The translations under genes were made by a program, and so were the position numbers. Shown piece after piece: positions 7,085-15,184 of a stretch of 44,015 nucleotides of DNA. This DNA is from an uncultured Ruminiclostridium sp. Its GTDB lineage: Bacteria; Bacillota; Clostridia; Oscillospirales; Acutalibacteraceae. The DNA lies in assembly GCA_902490005.1 (NCBI GenBank), contig CABUCM010000024.1, positions 1 through 44,015 of the forward strand. The letters are read 5' to 3'. The notes below the pieces were generated by a model. The model was not told the origin of the DNA. It did no database searches and saw only the letters and a list, made by a program, of their open reading frames with translations. The stretch's first letter is position 1. Each line of letters starts with the position of its first letter.

Positions 7085-8824
7085 ATGTTTAAATTAGCCC
7101 GCTTTTTAAAGCCTTATAAAAAACAGGTGATCATCGGCCCGATTTTTAAGCTGATCGAAGCCATCTTCGAGCTGATCGTGCCCTTGGTTATGGCAAAAAT
7201 TATCGATATCGGCGTCAAAAACAACGACGGCGCTTATATATGGAAAATGGGGGGTGTTCTGCTGCTGCTGGGAGTCATCGGCTTGTGCTCGGCGCTGGTG
7301 TGCCAGTACCTGGCGTCTATTGCCTCCCAGGGCTTTGGCACCGAACTGCGGAACAGGCTGTTCCACCATATCAATACGTTTTCCTACGCCGAGGTGGATA
7401 AATTCGGCACCCCGTCGCTGATTACCAGGCTGACCAACGATGTGAACCAAATGCAGCAGGCGGTGGCTATGCTGATCCGCTTGGTGATCCGGGCGCCGTT
7501 TCTGGCCATCGGCGCCATCGCCATGGCCATGATCCTGGATTTAAAAATGTCATTGATCTTCCTTATCGCCGTCCCATTCCTGGCGGGCGTGATTTTTCTG
7601 GTGATGAACCGGAGTATCCCGTTTTATCGGGGAATTCAAAAAAAGCTGGATAAGATTTCTCTTATCTCCCGGGAAAATCTCAGCGGCGCTAGAGTGATCC
7701 GGGCGTTCAGCAAGCAGCAAAGCGAAAAGGAGCGGTTCCAGGACGCCAGCGACGACCTGGCGAAAACTTCCATCCATGTAGGGAAGATCTCCGCGCTGCT
7801 GAATCCCGCCACCGCGGTGATCCTGAATATCGCTATTATCGGGATCGTTTGGTACGGCGGCCAGCGGGTGCAGATCGGTGACCTTTCCCAAGGGGAAATC
7901 ATTGCTTTTGTCAATTATATCAATCAAATCCTGCTGGCGATGATCGTCATCGCCAACCTGGTGGTGCTGTTCACCAAGGCATCCGCCTCCGCCGCCAGGA
8001 TCAATGAGGTTTTGGAAACCATGCCCTCCATTGAGGAAACCGCTAAGGAGCCTGTGGCTGCTTCTCCCCGGGAGGGAACCCCCAAGGTGGAATTTCAAAA
8101 CGTCAGCTTCGCTTACGCGGGGTCCGACGAATATTCTTTGGAGGACATCCGGCTTCAAATTCACCCGGGAGAGACCTTAGGCGTTATCGGAGGAACCGGT
8201 TCTGGAAAATCCACTCTGGTGAACCTGATCCCCCGGTTTTATGAGGCGACCAAGGGCGCGGTGCTGGTGGATGGAGTGAACGTGAAGGAGTACCCCTTTA
8301 GGCAGCTTCGCACCAGGATCGGGCTGGTGCCCCAAAAGGCCACCCTGTTTTCCGGCACGGTTCGGGAAAATATGCGGTGGCGCAAGGAAGACGCCACCGA
8401 CGAAGAGATCGCGCGGGCCTTGTCCATCGCCCAGGCGGCTGAGTTTGTGGACGCTTTGCCGGAGAGATACGACTCCATCATCGACCAGGGCGGCAAAAAC
8501 CTTTCCGGCGGGCAGAAGCAGCGCCTTACCATCGCCAGGGCGCTGGTGGGGGAGCCTGAACTGCTGATCCTGGACGACAGCGCCAGCGCCCTGGATTTCG
8601 CCACCGACGCGGCGCTCAGGCAGGCTATCCGGCGGGAAACCAAAAACATGACGGTCATCATCGTTTCCCAGCGGGCCAGCACCATACGGAACGCGGATCA
8701 GATCGCGGTGCTGGACGACGGCCGGATCGTGGGCGTGGGCACCCATGAGGAACTGATAAAATCCTGCGGCACCTACCGGGAAATCTGCCTGTCCCAGCTT
8801 AGCGGCGAGGAGGTGGGCGCGTGA
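7085..8824 (+). CDS. ABC exporter half-transporter with degenerate ATPase site (subunit 1)
   Basis: Membrane-spanning ABC exporter subunit, 579 aa: six-helix domain (about residues 1-330) fused to an ATPase domain. Walker A GGTGSGKST (about 369-377) and signature LSGGQ (about 472) are intact. The residue after Walker B is Asp rather than the catalytic Glu (LLILDDS, about 494-500), and the switch His is Gln (VSQR, about 526). That pattern is known for the degenerate half of heterodimeric exporters such as TM287/288 and BmrCD. The partner follows with a 4-bp overlap. The start is ATG 7085 with GAGGAAC; an upstream in-frame TTG at 7031 lies inside a hairpin and is unlikely. Substrate unknown, possibly drugs or lipids. 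Confidence 0.93.
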   Translation: MFKLARFLKPYKKQVIIGPIFKLIEAIFELIVPLVMAKIIDIGVKNNDGAYIWKMGGVLLLLGVIGLCSALVCQYLASIASQGFGTELRNRLFHHINTFSYAEVDKFGTPSLITRLTNDVNQMQQAVAMLIRLVIRAPFLAIGAIAMAMILDLKMSLIFLIAVPFLAGVIFLVMNRSIPFYRGIQKKLDKISLISRENLSGARVIRAFSKQQSEKERFQDASDDLAKTSIHVGKISALLNPATAVILNIAIIGIVWYGGQRVQIGDLSQGEIIAFVNYINQILLAMIVIANLVVLFTKASASAARINEVLETMPSIEETAKEPVAASPREGTPKVEFQNVSFAYAGSDEYSLEDIRLQIHPGETLGVIGGTGSGKSTLVNLIPRFYEATKGAVLVDGVNVKEYPFRQLRTRIGLVPQKATLFSGTVRENMRWRKEDATDEEIARALSIAQAAEFVDALPERYDSIIDQGGKNLSGGQKQRLTIARALVGEPELLILDDSASALDFATDAALRQAIRRETKNMTVIIVSQRASTIRNADQIAVLDDGRIVGVGTHEELIKSCGTYREICLSQLSGEEVGA

Positions 8825-10563
8825 CCTCAAAAGAGATTTTAAAGCGGCTGTTTGAATACGCTAGGCCCTATGTGGGCTATTTGATCGGCGGGCTTTTGTG
8901 CGCCGTTGTAAGCATCGCCCTGACCTTGCTGGGGCCGGTGCTCATCGGAAAAGCCGTAGACCAGCTTGTGGGCCCGGGCCAGGTGAATTTTCCAGAAACC
9001 CTGAAATATTTGGCGATGCTGGGAATCACCGTGCTGCTGGCAGCGGTATTCCAGTGGCTGATGACCCTGTGCACCAATAAGGTCACCTATTATACCATCA
9101 ACGATTTGCGGCAGGCGGCTTTTGAAAAGCTGCACCAGGTGCCGCTGAAATATATCGACGGCAACCCCCATGGGGATATTATCAACCGCCTGATTAACGA
9201 TATCGACTTTATTTCCGACGGCTTGCTGCAGGGCTTGACCCAGCTTTTCACCGGCGTGGTGACCATTGTGGGCACCCTGTGCTTTATGCTGGGGATCAAT
9301 CCCTTGATCGCCTTCGTGGTGGTGCTGGTAACACCTCTTTCCTTGTTTGTGGCGGTGTTCATCGCCAAAAATTCCAACAAAATGTTCAAGGAGCAGACCA
9401 AGACCCAGGGCGAGCTCGGCGGCTGCGTAGAGGAAATGCTGGGCAACCAGAAAGTGGTCAAGGCGTTTTCTTACGAGGAGCGGGCGGAGGAAAAGTTCCG
9501 GGAGATCAACGCCCGGCTTTACAAATGCGGGCAGAAGGCACAGTTTTTCTCTTCCCTTTCCAATCCCAGCACCCGCTTTGTCAACGGGATCGTTTACGCG
9601 GCGGTAGGGGTTATCGGCGCCGTCTCCGTCATTAACGGCAGGCTGAGCGTGGGCGGCGTATCCTCATTTTTGACCTATGCAAACCAATACACGAAGCCCT
9701 TTAACGAGGTTACCGGGGTGATCACCCAGCTGCAAACGGCGTTTTCTTCCGCCAACAGGGTGTTCGCTTTGCTGGACCAGCCCCAGGAAACACCGGATTC
9801 CCCCAACGCCAAAACGGTGGAAAGCTGTGAAGGCAGGGTGAAGGTGGACCACGTTTCTTTCGCCTACCGCCCGGAACAGAAGCTGATTCAAGACTTTAAC
9901 CTGGAAACCAAGCCGGGACAGAGGATCGCAATCGTCGGCCCCACCGGCTGCGGAAAGACCACCATGATTAACCTGCTGATGCGCTTCTATGACGTGAACC
10001 AGGGCGTGATCAGCGTCGACGGCGTTCCCATTAAGGATATGACCCGGGACAGCCTGCGGCGTCTGTTCGGCATGGTTCTCCAGGATACCTGGCTGTATTC
10101 CGCCACGGTGCGGGAAAATATCGCCTACGGTAAGCCGGGCGCCTCCATAGAGGAAATCCGGGCGGCGGCAAAGGCGGCTTATGCGGATGGCTTTATCCGC
10201 AGGATGCCCCAGGGCTACGATACCGTTATCAGCGAGGACGGCGGCAACCTGTCCCAGGGGCAGAAGCAGCTTCTCAGCATCGCGAGAGTGATGCTGGTGG
10301 ACCCTCCTATGCTGATCCTGGATGAAGCCACCAGTTCCATCGACACCCTGACGGAAATCAGGGTGCAGAAGGCGTTCGATAAGATGATGGAGGGCCGCAC
10401 CAGCTTTATTGTGGCCCACCGGCTATCCACTATCAAAAACGCCGACGTGATCCTGGTAATGAACCAGGGAGATATCATCGAGCAGGGAAACCATCAGGAG
10501 CTGCTGGCGAAAGGCGGTTTCTATTACCGTCTTTACAACAGCCAGTTTGCCAAAAACGAATAG
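8821..10563 (+). CDS. ABC exporter half-transporter with canonical catalytic residues (subunit 2)
   Basis: Partner subunit of the heterodimeric exporter, 580 aa, with a six-helix membrane domain followed by an ATPase domain. Walker A GPTGCGKTT (about residue 373), Walker B with catalytic Glu (MLILDEATSSID, about 497) and the switch His (VAHRLST, about 531) are all present. The signature reads LSQGQ rather than LSGGQ (about 477); since each ATP site joins one subunit's Walker A to the other's signature, this altered signature would face the degenerate Walker site of subunit 1. The GTG start overlaps the preceding stop (GTGA), implying coupled translation and equal amounts. A strong terminator follows the stop. 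Confidence 0.94.
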   Translation: MTSKEILKRLFEYARPYVGYLIGGLLCAVVSIALTLLGPVLIGKAVDQLVGPGQVNFPETLKYLAMLGITVLLAAVFQWLMTLCTNKVTYYTINDLRQAAFEKLHQVPLKYIDGNPHGDIINRLINDIDFISDGLLQGLTQLFTGVVTIVGTLCFMLGINPLIAFVVVLVTPLSLFVAVFIAKNSNKMFKEQTKTQGELGGCVEEMLGNQKVVKAFSYEERAEEKFREINARLYKCGQKAQFFSSLSNPSTRFVNGIVYAAVGVIGAVSVINGRLSVGGVSSFLTYANQYTKPFNEVTGVITQLQTAFSSANRVFALLDQPQETPDSPNAKTVESCEGRVKVDHVSFAYRPEQKLIQDFNLETKPGQRIAIVGPTGCGKTTMINLLMRFYDVNQGVISVDGVPIKDMTRDSLRRLFGMVLQDTWLYSATVRENIAYGKPGASIEEIRAAAKAAYADGFIRRMPQGYDTVISEDGGNLSQGQKQLLSIARVMLVDPPMLILDEATSSIDTLTEIRVQKAFDKMMEGRTSFIVAHRLSTIKNADVILVMNQGDIIEQGNHQELLAKGGFYYRLYNSQFAKNE

Positions 10564-10590
10564 GGCGATCCAAAGCCTTTCAGCGCATAA

Positions 10591-10636
10591 AGCCCCCTTC
10601 CGGCCTCATAGTAATGGGACGGGAGGGGGCTTTTTT
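10591..10636 (+). terminator. Terminator of the ABC pair, overlapping the next gene's ribosome binding site
   Basis: An 11-bp stem (10591-10601 with 10621-10631, one G-T wobble), a 19-base loop and a run of six T ending at 10636. The right arm contains the GGAGGGG that would serve the symporter ATG at 10637. Confidence 0.88.
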
Positions 10637-12028
10637 ATGTTGGAGCAAATCGGGGATTGGATTCACCGCCTGGTATGGGGGCCCGCCACGTTGGGAGCCC
10701 TGCTGCTGATCGGCGTCTATTTTACCCTGCGGTCCCGTTTTTTTCCGTTTCGCAGGCTGGGGCTTTGGTGGAAGGAAACCGTCGGAAGCTTTTTCGTAAA
10801 ACCGGACCGTAATTCCGATCCAGAGACCCGAAAAAAGGGGATTTCCTCCTTTCAGGCCATGACCGCCGCCCTGGCGGGAGCCATGGGCACCGGCAATATC
10901 GTTGGTGTAGCGGCGGCTTTGGCCATCGGAGGGCCGGGAGCGATTTTTTGGATGTGGGTTTCTTCCCTGTTTGGGATGATGACGATTTTTGGGGAAAACG
11001 TGCTGGGGTACCGGTACCGGCAGAAAAATAAAAAGGGAGAATGGGTCGGCGGGCCTATGTATTACCTCTCCAAGGGGTTAAACAGCCGCTTTTTAGCAGG
11101 GATGTTTGCCGTGGCCTGTGTGCTTTCATCCCTTGGCATGGGGAACATGACCCAGGCCAATTCCATTGCCGGGGCGCTGGACGCGGGCTTCCAGGTGCCC
11201 GGCTGGGCCACCGGGCTGGCGCTTTCCTTGCTGGTGGGAATCATTATCATAGGGGGCCTGAAAAGAATCGCCGGGTTTACTGAAAAAATCGTGCCATTTA
11301 TGAGCGTGTTTTATCTGCTCGGCTGCCTGGCGGTCATCGTGGTTCACGGGAAAAACCTGCCCGGGGTGTTTGGGAATATCTTTCAGGAGGCCTTTCAGTT
11401 CCAGGCCGCGGCGGGAGGCGGCGCCGGGTTTGCGGTGGCGGCGATGACCCAGGGAATCTCCAAGGGCGTATTTTCCAACGAGGCGGGTTTAGGCAGCGCC
11501 CCCATCATTTACGCGGCTTCTGAAGAGGGCGACGGGATAAAGCAGGGCATGTGGGGGATTTTCCAGGTGTTTGCCGACACCATCGTTGGCTGTACGGTGA
11601 CGGCCCTGTGCATTTTAGCCTCCGGCGCTTTGAACTCCGGGCTGACGGGGGTGGCCTTGAGCACCCAGGCGTTTTCCAGTGTATTCGGAAAACTGGGCGG
11701 CGTGTTTGTGGCGGTGTCCATTGTCATGTTCGCGTTTGCCACGTTGGTCAGCTGGTCCTATTACGGGGAAAAAAGCCTGGAATACCTAGCGGGGGAAAGG
11801 CTGGTCCCGGTTTACCGGTTCCTGTACGCCGCCTGCGCAGCCCTGGGCTGTGTTTTGAGCCTGGATTCCGTGTGGAAGGCGGCGGATACCTTTAATGGTC
11901 TGATGGCGATCCCCAACATGATCGCTTTGGTCCTGCTTTCCCGGGAGGTGTTTGCGGAAATGAGCAGCCACCGGCTTTTGAAAAACGGCATAAAAAATAG
12001 AGGCGCGAAAACGCGCCTCACCCATTAA
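10637..12028 (+). CDS. Sodium:alanine symporter family (AGCS) transporter
   Basis: Membrane transporter of the alanine/glycine:cation symporter family, 463 aa, which couples uptake of alanine or glycine to Na+ (or H+) entry. Family marks are the N-terminal WGPATLGALLLIGVYFTLRS helix, GPGAIFWMWVSSLFGM, and the conserved FSNEAGLGSAPI segment. The frame extends 30 codons upstream to overlap the ABC gene, but the ATG at 10637 begins at the family's usual N-terminus and has GGAGGGG about nine bases ahead. That site lies in the right arm of the preceding terminator, and no separate promoter is visible, so expression may depend on readthrough or an upstream internal promoter. Its last codons encode, on the other strand, the terminator of the opposing operon. 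Confidence 0.92.
   Translation: MLEQIGDWIHRLVWGPATLGALLLIGVYFTLRSRFFPFRRLGLWWKETVGSFFVKPDRNSDPETRKKGISSFQAMTAALAGAMGTGNIVGVAAALAIGGPGAIFWMWVSSLFGMMTIFGENVLGYRYRQKNKKGEWVGGPMYYLSKGLNSRFLAGMFAVACVLSSLGMGNMTQANSIAGALDAGFQVPGWATGLALSLLVGIIIIGGLKRIAGFTEKIVPFMSVFYLLGCLAVIVVHGKNLPGVFGNIFQEAFQFQAAAGGGAGFAVAAMTQGISKGVFSNEAGLGSAPIIYAASEEGDGIKQGMWGIFQVFADTIVGCTVTALCILASGALNSGLTGVALSTQAFSSVFGKLGGVFVAVSIVMFAFATLVSWSYYGEKSLEYLAGERLVPVYRFLYAACAALGCVLSLDSVWKAADTFNGLMAIPNMIALVLLSREVFAEMSSHRLLKNGIKNRGAKTRLTH
11991..12019 (-). terminator. Terminator of the minus-strand glycosyltransferase operon, inside the symporter gene
   Basis: A perfect 8-bp stem GAGGCGCG/CGCGCCTC with a 4-base loop (12000-12019). Read on the minus strand it is followed by TATTTTTTA, a good U-tract; read on the plus strand there is none. 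It therefore ends the operon coming from the right. Confidence 0.8.
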
Positions 12029-12057
12029 AAATGAATCAGAGATAACGGGGGTGTTCT

Positions 12058-13170
12058 TTAAGGAAGGGGTTTCTGCCCGGCGGGAACCCGGGCCGCGGTG
12101 GATTCTGGCGCCGCTGGGGCTGAAGATACTTCCGGCCGGGTTAATTCCGGGCGTTTTTTCCCCAGCCGGGCAAAAAACACACCGATGATAATGGTGAAAT
12201 AATAGGTGATAAAGCGCCAAAGCAGCATGGCCTGCTTGACGGTTTCCCCCTGGAAGAACAAATTAAACAGCACAAGGAAGCTGCCTTCTGAGGTGCCGGC
12301 GGCGCCCGGCAGGGGAGTGTAGGCGGCGATCATGGTGACAAAGGCCTGGGCGGAAACCATATCGAAATACGGTGCGCCTGGGTTGTGATAGGCTTTGTAT
12401 AGGAAAAAAGGAACGGAAAACAGCACTGTCAGCTCCAGAAGGGTCAAACCATAAAGCTGGAGGGAAAGCTTCCAATTATGGTTCATGGCTTTATTGTTGT
12501 CCAAATAGGATTCCAGTTGGGCGTGAATGCGCTTGCTTTTCTCCTCCGGGTGCTTGACCAGGTGGAGCTTGGAAAGCAGCCAGAAGAAAAATTGGATCAG
12601 CTTGGAGGTAAAGGTGCGGCTGACAGAGAATAAAAACAAAAGCAGCACCGACGCGGCCTGGGACAGAAAGCCCACCAGGGCCAGAGGAAGAAAACCGTGG
12701 ATCTGGCTTTCAAAAAAGCCGGATTTCAGCAGAATCACCCCGAGAGAATACAGGGACAGGGTGGTTTGGTAAATCAAGAATTTCCGCACCACCACCGATA
12801 CCGCCACGCCGGAGGAAACCCCCTGGCGGGAAAGGGCCACCAGCTGCATGGGCTGGCCCGCCACGCCAAAGGGGGTAATGGCGCTGAAGTATTGCCCCAC
12901 CATGGTGACCCGGAAGGCCTGTTTCCAGGAATATTGGTGAGGATACACGCTGTTGACAATCAGATAGTAAAGCAGGGATTCCAGCGCCCATACGCCTACG
13001 ATCAGCAGTACGGCGGGAATCAACCAGAAAAAATTCAAAGACGAAAAGGACTGGATCAAAATAGCCAGGTTGTTGTCTTTGATGCAAAAATAAATAATCA
13101 TGCCAAAGGAAAGGCAAAGAAGGCAGATGTTAAACACCTTTTTCCAATCCAGGGCATGATTTTTTTTCAT
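12058..13170 (-). CDS. Flippase-like membrane protein (lysylphosphatidylglycerol synthase TM domain family), copy A
   Basis: Polytopic protein of 370 aa from the UPF0104/YbhN-like family, which shares the transmembrane part of MprF but lacks its aminoacyl-transfer domain. About eight hydrophobic helices are visible. Two conserved loops stand out: GQYFSAITPFGVAGQPMQ and TPLPGAAGTSEGSF. The C-terminal 25 residues are proline- and alanine-rich and probably disordered. It is a paralogue of the protein at 15185-16228; the two enclose two GT2 genes. The ATG at 13170 has AAAGGAG upstream and lies 12 bp after the preceding stop. The family is often found beside glycosyltransferases and may move or present lipid-linked substrates; that role is inference here. 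Confidence 0.87.
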   Translation of the reverse strand: MKKNHALDWKKVFNICLLCLSFGMIIYFCIKDNNLAILIQSFSSLNFFWLIPAVLLIVGVWALESLLYYLIVNSVYPHQYSWKQAFRVTMVGQYFSAITPFGVAGQPMQLVALSRQGVSSGVAVSVVVRKFLIYQTTLSLYSLGVILLKSGFFESQIHGFLPLALVGFLSQAASVLLLFLFSVSRTFTSKLIQFFFWLLSKLHLVKHPEEKSKRIHAQLESYLDNNKAMNHNWKLSLQLYGLTLLELTVLFSVPFFLYKAYHNPGAPYFDMVSAQAFVTMIAAYTPLPGAAGTSEGSFLVLFNLFFQGETVKQAMLLWRFITYYFTIIIGVFFARLGKKRPELTRPEVSSAPAAPESTAARVPAGQKPLP

Positions 13171-13182
13171 GAAATTCTCCTT

Positions 13183-14160
13183 TTATTTGGCTCCGCGCCT
13201 TTGAGGCTGTATCACGGGAAAAGGAAGGATGGGCTGTCCCTTGTGGGGACGGTAATCGTTGCTCATAAAATACCGGATAGACCGGTTGGAATTCTTTATG
13301 TTTTTCCACATGCCCCTCATGTTCAGGGTAATCACGTGAAGCCTGAGCACAGAATACCAATTCACCACTTTCATACGGCGGGCAAATTTATAAAAGGATT
13401 TCCGGAATGCCCGGAAATCGTCCGCCTCCTCCAGAAAATTCCGGATGTAGCCTAAGGTACGGATAAAGTCGTTGATTTTTTTTGCGTTCATGGATTTCAG
13501 GATACTCCCGCGGCGGCGGGTATAATTATAAAGGGGTTTGCTGGTGACGGCCACGCGCTTTGCGTGGTAGTAAAGCCGGGGCGAGGTGGCCACGTCCTCG
13601 AAATACATCTGGGTAAAGGCGACGTCGTTTTCCAAGAACAGGGAACGCCGGAAGAGCTTGTTCCAAGCAAAATGATGCATGGTCAAATCCCGGATCAGCA
13701 GGTTCAAAGCGTGACGGCTGTCGTAAACGGCGGTGCGGCACGTAACAGGCAGGGGCAGCCGGAACCCATTGTAGGGGAAATAAAAATAAAAGCTGCAATA
13801 AGAAATGTCACAGTCATTGGCCACACAGGCGTTATACATGTCCTCCAGGAAATGAGGCTGATAATAGTCGTCGCTGTCCATAAAAGCGATAAATTCCCCC
13901 TGGGCAAGCCTTAAGCCGGTGTTCCGAGCGGCGGACAAGCCTGCGTTTTCTTGGCGGACAGATTTAAAATTGGGGTATTTCTTCACATATTTTGCAATGA
14001 TTTCCGGGCAGCGGTCAGTAGAGCCGTCATCCACGATGATAGCCTCAAAATTTTTAAAGGTCTGGTCCGCTACCGACTGGAGGGCCTTACGCAGGAACAT
14101 GTCCACGTTATAAACGGGGATCACGATGCTGATAATAGGCTTCTCCTGATGTTCACTCAA
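13183..14160 (-). CDS. Family 2 glycosyltransferase (copy A)
   Basis: GT-A fold family 2 glycosyltransferase, 325 aa, transferring a sugar from a nucleotide sugar to an acceptor. From the chosen start: IVIPVYN (residues 12-18), DDGSTD (44-49) binding the nucleotide, and the metal-binding DSDD (95-98). The frame is open further upstream, but those codons lie within the previous gene. A TTG at 14160 has GGAGG (14170-14174) nine bases upstream and overlaps the preceding TGA by eight bases, so I prefer it; an ATG at 14181 without a good site is the alternative. It is a paralogue of the next gene, with a 32-base identical DNA stretch around the DSDD codons. Acceptor unknown. Confidence 0.9.
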   Translation of the reverse strand: MSEHQEKPIISIVIPVYNVDMFLRKALQSVADQTFKNFEAIIVDDGSTDRCPEIIAKYVKKYPNFKSVRQENAGLSAARNTGLRLAQGEFIAFMDSDDYYQPHFLEDMYNACVANDCDISYCSFYFYFPYNGFRLPLPVTCRTAVYDSRHALNLLIRDLTMHHFAWNKLFRRSLFLENDVAFTQMYFEDVATSPRLYYHAKRVAVTSKPLYNYTRRRGSILKSMNAKKINDFIRTLGYIRNFLEEADDFRAFRKSFYKFARRMKVVNWYSVLRLHVITLNMRGMWKNIKNSNRSIRYFMSNDYRPHKGQPILPFPVIQPQRRGAK

Positions 14161-15145
14161 TGCTTGAATCCTCCAATTCATAGTGTTGACGTTTTTTTGT
14201 AAAAATAACATCCGGATATCTGGTAATGTCATCCAAGGGTTCAAAGTCCTTTTTCCCACAGGCCCATACCCGGTGGATAATTTGCTTAAAATTATGGCCT
14301 AGGCCGGATAGATTCTTCTGGCTTTTTTGAACCATTAAAGTTAAATAGCAGGTGGTAATGGCCACAAACAAACTGTGAAGCCGGTAAACGGCCCGGTATG
14401 GCGAAAAATCCTCTTGCCGCTCCAAAAAACCGCGAAGGTCCGCCAAAGCCCGCAGATAATCATTCAGCTTTTTAATGTTCAACGCGCCGATGGCGCTGTC
14501 CTTGTGCTGGACATAGAAATACAGCGGGTCGCCGATCACGGCGATCCGGCCCGAATAATAGAATCCCCTTTGGCAGACGGAAATGTCCTCAAAGCACATG
14601 GTGGGGAAGGTGATATGATGCTCAGTAAAAAGAGAGCGTCGCCAAAGCTTGTTCCAAATAAACCCCTTAATGCCCATATCCAGGATCAAAGCGGAAATCA
14701 TCTCCTTGGGCGTATACATACCAGGAGATTTCCGGAATTGGGCCGGGCGCAGCTCATGGGTGACCGCGTTATAGCGGTAATAGCTGCAGCACACCATATC
14801 GGCGCGGTGTTTTTTTGCGGACTCATAAAGCCGCTGCAAATAAAGGGGGGCGATGTAATCGTCGCTGTCCATAAAAGCGATAAATTCCCCTCTGGCGGCC
14901 TGGATGCCGATGTTTCTCGCGTTGGAAACGCCGCCATTTTCCTGATGGATCACATGGGTGTTAGGGAACCGCCGGGCAAACGCCCGCAAAATTTCCAAGG
15001 AACGGTCAGTAGACCCGTCATCCACTAAAATGACCTCAAAGCCCTTCAAGGTCTGTGCCGCAATGGATTCCAGGCATTTGGGAAGATAATGTTCCACGTT
15101 GTAAACAGGAATAATCAGGCTGACGTTGGGTGCATCAGTTTTCAT
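14153..15145 (-). CDS. Family 2 glycosyltransferase (copy B)
   Basis: Glycosyltransferase family 2 protein of 330 aa. It has LIIPVYNVEHYLPKCL at the N-terminus, DDGSTD (residues 42-47) and DSDD (93-96), then a helical C-terminal half with no clear membrane segment, so it is probably cytoplasmic or peripheral. It is close in sequence to the downstream copy A. The two genes overlap by eight bases, and both are flanked by flippase-like membrane proteins, which suggests that they act on the same lipid-linked or wall glycan. The ATG at 15145 has a modest AAAGGATGG upstream. The specific sugar and acceptor cannot be read from the sequence. Confidence 0.9.
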   Translation of the reverse strand: MKTDAPNVSLIIPVYNVEHYLPKCLESIAAQTLKGFEVILVDDGSTDRSLEILRAFARRFPNTHVIHQENGGVSNARNIGIQAARGEFIAFMDSDDYIAPLYLQRLYESAKKHRADMVCCSYYRYNAVTHELRPAQFRKSPGMYTPKEMISALILDMGIKGFIWNKLWRRSLFTEHHITFPTMCFEDISVCQRGFYYSGRIAVIGDPLYFYVQHKDSAIGALNIKKLNDYLRALADLRGFLERQEDFSPYRAVYRLHSLFVAITTCYLTLMVQKSQKNLSGLGHNFKQIIHRVWACGKKDFEPLDDITRYPDVIFTKKRQHYELEDSSIE

Positions 15146-15184
15146 CCGTCAGGTCCATCCTTTCCAGTAACTCAGTTGTAACCA

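Noticed and set aside
14160..14259. Longer N-terminus for the copy A glycosyltransferase
   Set aside because: The extra codons lie in the preceding gene and lack a ribosome binding site, while the TTG at 14160 has GGAGG at ideal spacing.
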